Shown here: positions 57,374 through 64,000 of the stretch, in pieces
Layout: each line of letters starts with the position of its first letter
Numbering within the stretch: position 1 is the stretch's first letter
NCBI RefSeq assembly: GCF_000471625.1
Contig: NZ_AUSW01000014.1
Span: 1 to 64,000, forward strand
DNA: 64,000 nt
Direction: 5' to 3'
Source: Psychrobacter aquaticus CMS 56
Lineage (GTDB): Bacteria; Pseudomonadota; Gammaproteobacteria; Pseudomonadales; Moraxellaceae
Made by a program: the position numbers and the translations under genes
Notes under the pieces: generated by a model
The model's input: only the letters and a program-made list of their open reading frames with translations
What the model was told of the DNA's origin: nothing
Database searches by the model: none

Positions 57374-58036
57374 ATGAGAAAAGTAGTTATGTTATCGGCA
57401 GCTGCCATTCTAGGAATCGCTAGTATCGCGGTGAGCCAAGCTGAAGATGTTGCAGTTACTTCCGTAACCGTTACTGATGTCGCAGAAGCGCAGGAAGTGG
57501 TAGAAAATGTTCCTCAAAAAGTGGGTGATGAGACCAAAGCTGCTGCAGATACGACAGAAGGCAATGCGCCAGCTGCTGCTGTACCAGTAGATGGGGCCGC
57601 GTCTGAAGAAACTGCCGCTGCAGCGCCTGCTGCTGAAGAAGAGCCGATTCCGCAAGACACGCCACAAGTGCAAAAGCTGATCGCTCTATATCCTAACTTG
57701 ATTGCTCGCATTCAGCCTGTTGCTAACGTGTGTTTTGAAGAGGATGAGGTTTGTGATGTAACGGCACGCGCAGCTGGCCCGGCAGCTGGTGACGGTCCTC
57801 GTGATGGTAAAGCTGTGTACAATGCTGTGTGCCAGACTTGTCATGCCGCAGGGTTACTTGGTTCGCCAATATTGGGTGACGCTGGTGCATGGGGACCACG
57901 TATAGCAAAAGGTAAAGAGACCTTATATACACATGCTATCAATGGTTTCAATGCCATGCCTGCAAAGGGTGGTGCTGATATCCCTGATGAAGAAGTCCAA
58001 AATGCTGTAGATTATATGGTTGGTGAAGCGAGCTAG
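57374..58036 (+). CDS. Secreted c-type cytochrome (cytochrome c5-like)
   Basis: A 220-residue periplasmic electron carrier. The signal peptide ends near residue 23 (VSQA). A long Ala/Glu/Val-rich linker (about 24–95) precedes the haem domain, with heme motif CQTCH (Cys153, Cys156, His157) and probable axial Met195 in NAMPAKGG. Two extra Cys (120 and 127) lie before the haem domain. Cytochrome c5 proteins of related bacteria feed terminal oxidases. A near-perfect terminator follows the stop. Confidence 0.92.
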   Translation: MRKVVMLSAAAILGIASIAVSQAEDVAVTSVTVTDVAEAQEVVENVPQKVGDETKAAADTTEGNAPAAAVPVDGAASEETAAAAPAAEEEPIPQDTPQVQKLIALYPNLIARIQPVANVCFEEDEVCDVTARAAGPAAGDGPRDGKAVYNAVCQTCHAAGLLGSPILGDAGAWGPRIAKGKETLYTHAINGFNAMPAKGGADIPDEEVQNAVDYMVGEAS

Positions 58037-58076
58037 TTTTTATTAAGTATTTTGCTAATTTTTTACGATACCTACC

Positions 58077-58117
58077 TAAAAAGCGCCTATTTCATGTAAT
58101 GAGATAGGCGCTTTTTT
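58077..58117 (+). terminator. Terminator of the cytochrome c gene
   Basis: A stem with AAAAAGCGCCTAT on the left and ATAGGCGCTTTTTT on the right, extended by TCAT/ATGA. It is nearly identical to the terminator at 61189–61232. Confidence 0.92.
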
Positions 58118-58373
58118 AATCATCAGTATTATCAATATAGTGCTTCTAAGACATCGCAGTTGAAATTCACCAGCCATAGCCTCATTTCATCAGATTATAT
58201 CGTCTCTTCTATATACTTATTTTTTAACAACGTTCTTATAACATTTTCAAAAATTTGAGTAGCAAGTAAAACGAGTGCAAGTACTATATTTATAGACTAA
58301 GCGAGTTTGCTATAGCGAATCATATTTTTTGGAATTGGTATTATGTAAATTCATCACAAATAAAGAGGTATTC

Positions 58374-59336
58374 ATGTCTGAAGTACCAGCCCTTGCTATC
58401 CAAAATTTATCCAAAACCTATGACAATGGGTTTTCGGCACTAAAAGATGTCAGCTTAACCGTCCCGCAAGGCGGGTTCTTTGCGTTACTTGGCCCTAATG
58501 GTGCCGGTAAGTCCACAATGATTGGCATTATCAGTTCACTATTCAAACCTACCACAGGCAGTGTGCATATTTTTGGCACAGACTTGTTAGAGAATCCTTC
58601 GATTGCCAAGCAATATCTTGGGGTTGTACCACAAGAATTTAATTTTAATATGTTTGAAAAAGTCGAAGATATCTTGATTACTCAAGCGGGTTATTTTGGT
58701 ATTCCTGCCAAAGAAGCACGACCACGGGCAAAGAGACTATTAACAGCACTTGGTCTGTGGGATAAGCGCGATAGTAAGTCGCGTGAGTTATCCGGTGGTA
58801 TGAAGCGCCGTTTGATGATTGCGCGTGCGTTGATTCATAAACCAAAGCTGTTGATTTTGGATGAGCCAACGGCTGGGGTCGATATTGAGCTGCGCCGCTC
58901 CATGTGGGAGTTTATGCAGCAAATTAACATTGAAGAAAATACCACGATTATTTTGACCACTCACTATCTTGAGGAAGCCGAGCAGCTGTGTAAACGCATT
59001 GCGATTTTGGATCATGGTGAGATTCGTATTAATACAGAAATGAAAGACTTGTTGGCGCAGCTATCGGTTGAGACGTTTGTTTTTGATCTAGATACACCGC
59101 TCATGCGTCAGTTGGCTTTGACAGGTGTGACAGACGTTTTCCAGCCAGATAACCAGACACTTGAAGTCACGCTGACTGAAGGTGAGTCTTTAAATGGTGT
59201 CTTTGATCAACTGTCTGAGCAAGGCATCACCGTGGCGAGTATGCGTAATAAGGCCAATCGATTAGAAGAGTTGTTTATGCGTTTAGTAGACAAAAATATT
59301 CAAAGTGCAGACAGCATGAAGGAGGCGGGGTTATGA
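58374..59336 (+). CDS. yadG: ABC transporter ATP-binding protein (YadG-like)
   Basis: A 320-residue ABC ATPase with Walker A GPNGAGKST, signature LSGGMKRR, Walker B LLILDEPTAGVD and the His-switch TTHYLEEAEQL. It powers export with the permease directly downstream. The E. coli pair YadG/YadH is the closest match by layout; the substrate is unknown. The frame is open from 58329, but AAAGAGG precedes the ATG at 58374. It overlaps yadH by four bases (ATGA). Confidence 0.92.
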   Translation: MSEVPALAIQNLSKTYDNGFSALKDVSLTVPQGGFFALLGPNGAGKSTMIGIISSLFKPTTGSVHIFGTDLLENPSIAKQYLGVVPQEFNFNMFEKVEDILITQAGYFGIPAKEARPRAKRLLTALGLWDKRDSKSRELSGGMKRRLMIARALIHKPKLLILDEPTAGVDIELRRSMWEFMQQINIEENTTIILTTHYLEEAEQLCKRIAILDHGEIRINTEMKDLLAQLSVETFVFDLDTPLMRQLALTGVTDVFQPDNQTLEVTLTEGESLNGVFDQLSEQGITVASMRNKANRLEELFMRLVDKNIQSADSMKEAGL

Positions 59337-60139
59337 GTCAGGAAATGATCGATCATAATAAAACCATGTCGTGGAGTAAGAAGTGGATCGCGTTTCGTAC
59401 TATTTGGTTCAAAGAGATTCGCCGAATTTTGCGTATTTGGCCACAAACACTGTTGCCGCCAGTTATTACCATGAGCCTTTATTTCGTCATTTTTGGTAAG
59501 ATGATTGGTTCGCGTGTGGGCGAGATGGGCGGGGTGCCATACATGCAGTTTATCGTGCCTGGTTTGATTATGATGTCGATCATCACCAACAGTTATTCCA
59601 ATGTGGTCTCAAGCTTTTTTAGTGCCAAGTTTACAGCGAGTATTGAGGAGCTTTTGGTCTCGCCTGTCTCCAAGCACGCTATTTTGATGGGTTATATCAG
59701 CGGTGGTATCTTTCGTGGATTAGCGATTGGAGTCATTGTCTCGATAGTGGCGCTGTTTTTTACGGATCTTGGTATTGAGCATTTGTTTGTGACGATATTT
59801 ACCGTACTTGGTACATCTATCCTATTTTCACTTGGCGGCTTTATCAATGCGGTGTTTGCCCGATCATTTGATGATATTTCTATCATTCCAAGCTTTGTGC
59901 TAACGCCATTGACTTATCTTGGCGGCGTGTTTTATTCGCTAGAAAACTTATCACCATTTTGGCAAAACATTTCGTTGTTGAACCCTATCGTTTATATGGT
60001 CAATGCATTCCGTTACGGTATCCTTGGCTATTCTGATGTAAACGTCTGGTATTCAATGGTCGCTATTTTCGTATTCTGTGCGATATTTTACACAATTGCC
60101 TATCGTTTGCTGAGTAATGGCTCACGCGTGCGCTTGTAA
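59333..60139 (+). CDS. yadH: ABC transporter permease (YadH-like, ABC-2 type)
   Basis: A 268-residue ABC-2 permease with six membrane helices. The family segments FVIFGKMIGSRVGEMGGVPY, LLVSPVSKHAILMGYISGG and TPLTYLGGVFYSL are present. Start ATG 59333 overlaps the ATPase stop (ATGA), so the two are translationally coupled. This pair is usually involved in exporting a drug, lipid or polysaccharide precursor. Confidence 0.93.
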   Translation: MSQEMIDHNKTMSWSKKWIAFRTIWFKEIRRILRIWPQTLLPPVITMSLYFVIFGKMIGSRVGEMGGVPYMQFIVPGLIMMSIITNSYSNVVSSFFSAKFTASIEELLVSPVSKHAILMGYISGGIFRGLAIGVIVSIVALFFTDLGIEHLFVTIFTVLGTSILFSLGGFINAVFARSFDDISIIPSFVLTPLTYLGGVFYSLENLSPFWQNISLLNPIVYMVNAFRYGILGYSDVNVWYSMVAIFVFCAIFYTIAYRLLSNGSRVRL

Positions 60140-60259
60140 TATGTTTTGTCCAAAAGACAGCATAAATAAAGAAAAAACGCCTCAATGTATTTTTGATAAC
60201 ACAACCTCATTGAGAGTAAAGCAACACAATTTTTTAACGGTTTAATATTAGGAAAGTAA

Positions 60260-61129
60260 ATGAGTATTCACGGTATCTTAGGCGAACAAACCACCGATTA
60301 TCCCACCGAGTATAATCCAGAAACGCTATACCCAATTGCACGTAGCATGGGACGTGATGCCATTGCCTGGCACGCAGGCAAATTAGCGGTTGGCGTGGAT
60401 TGGTGGCAAGCATTTGAGATGTCTTGGCTCAACACTCAAGGACTTTCGCAAGTCGCCATTGCGCGCTTTAGTATTCCGGCCAGCTCGCCATTTATCGTAG
60501 AATCAAAATCACTTAAGTTGTATTTGAACAGTATTAATTTTACTGAATTTGCCAGTTGGGAAGACGTAGAGACGTTGATTGCCAAAGATTTATCAGCGTG
60601 TGTGCAAGCTGATGTGACGGTTGAATTGTTTGGTTTAGAAGATGATAGGTCAGAGCTGTTAATTATTCAGCCTGAGGGTGTATGTATTGACAGTGCCCTG
60701 GCAGATACCACAGACAAAGTGACACTGTGCGAGCATCCGGATGCATCATTGTTGCAGGATCAAACGCAGGCAGATGATAGTAAGTTGGAAAGTGGTAAAC
60801 CTCAGCCTTATACTTTTTATTCTAACTTACTGCGTAGTAATTGTCCGGTGACCAATCAGCCAGATTGGGGCACATTGGCGGTGTCGATAACGAGTGAAAA
60901 ATCAGTCAATGAAGCAAATATGCTGCGTTATATATTAAGCTTTCGTCAGCATAATGGCTTTCATGAGCAATGCGTTGAGCAGATATTTGCGGATTTGAGT
61001 CAGTATTATGCCCCAAGTGAGTTAATGGTACGTGCTTGGTATACGCGCCGTGGCGGCATCGATATCAATCCTTGCCGTGTCAGTAATGTCAGCCTGTTAC
61101 CTAAGCCCAGCCGTCTCATTCGGCAGTAA
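60260..61129 (+). CDS. queF: NADPH-dependent 7-cyano-7-deazaguanine reductase
   Basis: It reduces preQ0 to preQ1 in queuosine biosynthesis. Catalytic Cys195 lies in LLRSNCPVTNQPDW with Asp202, and the NADPH-side motif is HNGFHEQC with HEQC repeating the fold of the N-terminal half. At 289 residues it is the long two-domain (E. coli-like) form. No preQ1 riboswitch was seen in the leader. It is convergent with proS; a shared terminator lies between them. Confidence 0.95.
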   Translation: MSIHGILGEQTTDYPTEYNPETLYPIARSMGRDAIAWHAGKLAVGVDWWQAFEMSWLNTQGLSQVAIARFSIPASSPFIVESKSLKLYLNSINFTEFASWEDVETLIAKDLSACVQADVTVELFGLEDDRSELLIIQPEGVCIDSALADTTDKVTLCEHPDASLLQDQTQADDSKLESGKPQPYTFYSNLLRSNCPVTNQPDWGTLAVSITSEKSVNEANMLRYILSFRQHNGFHEQCVEQIFADLSQYYAPSELMVRAWYTRRGGIDINPCRVSNVSLLPKPSRLIRQ

Positions 61130-61188
61130 GATTGTCACTACCAATTAATTGTCACTACCAATTAAAAGCTCAAGACGATCTCATAACA

Positions 61189-61232
61189 ATAAAAAAGCGC
61201 CTACCTCATTAGATGAGATAGGCGCTTTTTTT
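61189..61232. terminator. Bidirectional terminator between queF and proS
   Basis: A stem AAAAAAGCGCCTA..TAGGCGCTTTTTTT with CTCAT/ATGAG inside. A-run and T-run on both sides serve both convergent genes. It is nearly identical to 58077–58117. Confidence 0.92.
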
Positions 61233-61253
61233 AGACAGTCTTTACTGATAAAA

Positions 61254-62972
61254 CTACTTACCGCTTACTTTTGCCAAAATCTCTTCACGGCTCAGCATTT
61301 GTTTCTCTGCTTCGCGGCGATTGACGTATTCGTATTTGTCTTCGGCAAGATTGCGATCAGAGACCACGATACGATGCGGAATACCGATCAATTCTAAATC
61401 CGCAAATTTAACGCCTGGACGCTCGTTACGATCATCGAGTAGCACATTGATGCCTTGAGCCTTTAGCTCTTCGTACAGGGCGGTCGCCGTTTGCATGACG
61501 GTCTCTTCTTTTGACTTCATCGGTATGATGGCCACTTCAAAAGGCGCCAGTGAATCAGAGACTGCAGGCGTATTTGGCCACATGATACCGTTTTCATCGT
61601 TGTTCTGCTCGATGGCCGCTGCGATAATACGGCTAACACCGATACCATAACAACCCATCATGAGAGTGACGGGTTTGCCATCTTCACCAGATACCGTGCA
61701 GTTCATCGCTTGTGAATACTTGTCACCCAACTGAAAAATATGGCCGACTTCGATACCGCGTTTGATTTTTAGGCTGCCTTTTCCATCAGGAGATGGATCA
61801 CCTTCTTGAACATTACGGACATCAACGATGCGAGTAATACGGGCATCGCGCTCCCAGTTCAAACCAATGGTGTGTTTGTTCACTTCATTGGCACCCGCCA
61901 CAAAATCTGATAAGGCGGCTGCCGAACGATCAACGAATACAGGCATATCTAAGTCAACGCCAATATAGCCTTTATATAAACCAGCAGCCTTTAATTCTTC
62001 ATCAGATGCCAAGGTCAATGGCACGTTGGCTTCTTCGATTTTCTCAGCTTTGATGGTGTTAAGCTGATGATCACCGCGTAAGACGATAGCAATCAGTTGT
62101 GGCTCATTGTCTTCTGTGTGACCATGTACAATCAAGGTTTTGACCGTTTGTTCTAAAGGAATGTCTAAATGCTCAGCGACCATCTTACAGGTGGGCATGT
62201 TCTCTGTTAAGACGTCTTCGCGTTCTCGGCTAGGCGCTTGACGTTCAGCAGTGCTTACCGATTCGGCCAGCTCAACGTTGGCAGCATAGTCAGATGAGTC
62301 TGAGAAGGCAATGTCATCCTCACCGCTATCTGCCAACACATGAAACTCATGGGACGCAAAGCCACCAATAGAACCTGTATCCGCTTGTACTGCACGGAAA
62401 TCCAGACCCAAGCGGGTAAAGATGCGTGTATAAGCTTCATACATATCGTGATAGGTTTTGGCCAATGACGTTTGATCAACATGAAATGAATAGGCATCTT
62501 TCATCGTAAATTCACGAGCGCGCATCACACCAAAACGTGGACGAATCTCATCACGGAACTTGCCTTGAATTTGGAAAAAAGTGATGGGTAGCTGTTTATA
62601 ACTACGAAGTTCGCCTTGGGCTAGATTAGTGATGACTTCCTCATGAGTGGGGCCCAGCACAAAATCACGATCATGACGGTCTTTAAAGCGCAACAGCTCA
62701 GGGCCATAATCGTCAAAACGTCCCGTCGTCTGCCAAAGCTCTGCAGGTTGTGTCATCGGCATAAGTACTTCTTGCGCACCCACATTTTGCATCTCTTCAC
62801 GAACAATGCGTTCGACCTTTTGTAAAACGCGCAGCCCCATAGGCAACCAGATATATAATCCAGAAGCGATTTTACGAATAAGACCGGCACGCACCATCAA
62901 TTGGCTTGAAGCGATATCGGCATCATTTGGGGTTTCTTTTAGGGTAGCAAATAAAAATTGACTGGCTTTCAT
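61254..62972 (-). CDS. proS: Prolyl-tRNA synthetase (bacterial type)
   Basis: A 572-residue class II synthetase that charges tRNA-Pro. Class II motifs are visible: motif 1 [13 protein letters not shown], motif 2 [26 protein letters not shown] (residues 137–162) and motif 3 in the C-terminal half at GCYGIGVSR. The INS editing domain (about 224–410) lies between motifs 2 and 3, and the anticodon-binding domain is at the end. The ATG at 62972 ([13 protein letters not shown]) is the conserved start. Confidence 0.96.
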   Translation of the reverse strand: MKASQFLFATLKETPNDADIASSQLMVRAGLIRKIASGLYIWLPMGLRVLQKVERIVREEMQNVGAQEVLMPMTQPAELWQTTGRFDDYGPELLRFKDRHDRDFVLGPTHEEVITNLAQGELRSYKQLPITFFQIQGKFRDEIRPRFGVMRAREFTMKDAYSFHVDQTSLAKTYHDMYEAYTRIFTRLGLDFRAVQADTGSIGGFASHEFHVLADSGEDDIAFSDSSDYAANVELAESVSTAERQAPSREREDVLTENMPTCKMVAEHLDIPLEQTVKTLIVHGHTEDNEPQLIAIVLRGDHQLNTIKAEKIEEANVPLTLASDEELKAAGLYKGYIGVDLDMPVFVDRSAAALSDFVAGANEVNKHTIGLNWERDARITRIVDVRNVQEGDPSPDGKGSLKIKRGIEVGHIFQLGDKYSQAMNCTVSGEDGKPVTLMMGCYGIGVSRIIAAAIEQNNDENGIMWPNTPAVSDSLAPFEVAIIPMKSKEETVMQTATALYEELKAQGINVLLDDRNERPGVKFADLELIGIPHRIVVSDRNLAEDKYEYVNRREAEKQMLSREEILAKVSGK

Positions 62973-63547
62973 AAATAAAGCGTAACCTTATCAACGATAA
63001 AAAATAAGAAGAAGTAGTAGGATGTTGAGCGTATGGCTAATCGTTTCATTGCCGCCGCAAGCTTACCTTTATCACTTAGCAATAATCTAGGATACGTCCT
63101 AGTGACTCATATACTTGTAAATGAGCACATAAGTAAAACTCTTTTAACCAAAGAGGGATAAACTATGATTGATCTAATGATATATCGAGCGCTTAAATGG
63201 ATTATTTTCAAGTCAAATGCCTGAAAACCAAATCTATATCGACGTTTTATCAATGCAATCTGACTATGTTAGGTAAAGTTTGGCTAAGACGCAATGACTT
63301 TTTGTTGTTTCAGCCCGAACGTTACTGAAAGCGTCAGATTAAAACTCTATGACTAGATTATTTAATCGTTTTGAGTATATTTATAATGAATAAATAGAGT
63401 ATGGTTTAGAAATGCGGCTATCAGCAATTGTGTAGCATATTGATAGTCATTACTTGAAGTCGCTGCCTAAAAGCGGCATTTATATATGAAACAGTGGTTT
63501 GGCATATACTTTATAAAAATAAACGTTAAAATTTTGAGGTGGCTCAT
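62973..63547. other. Divergent intergenic region proS / DUF4230 gene (575 bp)
   Basis: No gene is recognised. It contains a small palindrome CTAGGATACGTCCTAG near 63087–63102, related to the TAGG..CCTA repeats. A 19-codon frame at 63164 is too short to support. Confidence 0.4.
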
Positions 63548-64000
63548 ATGAACAATCCTGATGATCGCTCTTCTGTTGAGCACAAGGTGACGAATCCACA
63601 AGGGAAAAAACCGATTGCCATGATGTCATGGATTGTATTACTGATTGGTTTGGCCGCGCTCGTCTTTGCTATTTATAGTGTGCAAAATATAACAGAAGAA
63701 AAACCCATAGAGACCATTACTCGCGAGGGTGTCATCACTCAGATCCATCAGCTCAATCGTCTGCAAACGGTCGCATTCAGCGTAGATACTGTCATCACTA
63801 GCGAGCGCCCTGGCAGTTGGATGAAGCTATGGCAGGATGAGCAGAAGGCATTGTTTATTGCGCGTGGTCGTGTAGAAGCGGGCATTGATTTGAGTGCCTT
63901 AACGCCTGAAATGGTACAAGTAATACCGCCCACAGCAACGCTCAATGCCGACCAAGAAGAGGCTTCAGTTGCTCTCATGCCACAAATCAATATTACCTTG
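63548..64000 (+). CDS. DUF4230-domain membrane protein (3' truncated by window)
   Basis: The frame from ATG 63548 runs open to the window end (151 codons visible). It has a hydrophilic start, one membrane helix (about 28–47) and the DUF4230 region (about 60 onward: GVITQIHQLNRLQTVAFSVDTVI, ERPGSWMKLWQDEQKALFIARGRV). A GAGG site lies about 10 nt upstream. DUF4230 proteins have no established function. The gene continues past the edge, so its length is unknown. Confidence 0.85.
   Translation, partial: MNNPDDRSSVEHKVTNPQGKKPIAMMSWIVLLIGLAALVFAIYSVQNITEEKPIETITREGVITQIHQLNRLQTVAFSVDTVITSERPGSWMKLWQDEQKALFIARGRVEAGIDLSALTPEMVQVIPPTATLNADQEEASVALMPQINITL

Noticed and set aside
60140..60259. Possible preQ1 riboswitch before queF
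   Set aside because: The leader lacks the short pseudoknot and A-rich tail expected of preQ1 aptamers.

Overview
This window reads as a chromosomal segment of a gammaproteobacterium of the Moraxellaceae, most likely Psychrobacter. That is an inference from gene content and order: map–glnD–dapC clustered as in Acinetobacter and Pseudomonas, a cold-type lipase with its foldase, several fasciclin lipoproteins, moderate AT richness, and many GACTATAG-type and GGACACGCCCTA-type intergenic repeats. No genome search was possible.

Layout. 1–10.7 kb is housekeeping: the 3' end of tuf, rimI, a MerR regulator, aat–trxB, ftsK, an amidase, a LigB-type dioxygenase and rlmH. 10.7–25.8 kb holds membrane proteins (YetF-like and a four-helix protein), a PBP4-type peptidase, a DEDDh exonuclease with its cNMP/CBS/DUF294 partner, dapC, an unknown membrane protein, glnD, map, and the lipase–foldase operon. 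26.2–27.9 kb holds a META-domain lipoprotein and a TolB-like propeller lipoprotein. 28.1–38.1 kb holds a YqiJ-like membrane protein, a YqiK-like flotillin, a very large AAA+ 'DNA repair ATPase' whose reading frame is broken near 31.96–32.0 kb, and two tandem DUF2256 zinc-ribbon microproteins.

The accessory core is 38.1–40.16 kb, an AT-rich island carrying a retron. In order it has a sigma70-like promoter preceded by two 15-nt direct repeats, a structured non-coding region with an a1/a2-like pairing and a 13-bp msd-type hairpin, a second perfect dyad, a 50-residue strongly cationic hydrophobic peptide gene, a small XRE repressor gene, and a retron reverse transcriptase with NAxxH, YADD and VTG motifs. 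The likely working model is that the RT makes msDNA from the upstream RNA, the XRE protein controls the operon, and the peptide is the toxin or effector. The right edge is marked by a diverged copy of the last 30 codons of metH, although intact metH lies 1.2 kb away beyond a bile-acid/sodium symporter-family gene.

41.3–64 kb returns to ordinary genes: metH, two fasciclin lipoproteins with a decayed third copy between them, an alanine/glycine:cation symporter, a LemA–TPM–TPM set, adenine deaminase, a sirtuin, DoxX plus a second LigB-type dioxygenase, tRNA-Arg(CCG), a c-type cytochrome, a YadG/YadH-type ABC exporter, queF, proS, and the start of a DUF4230 gene cut by the window end. A MITE-like 165-bp repeat occurs in two full copies, two half copies and a diverged relative.
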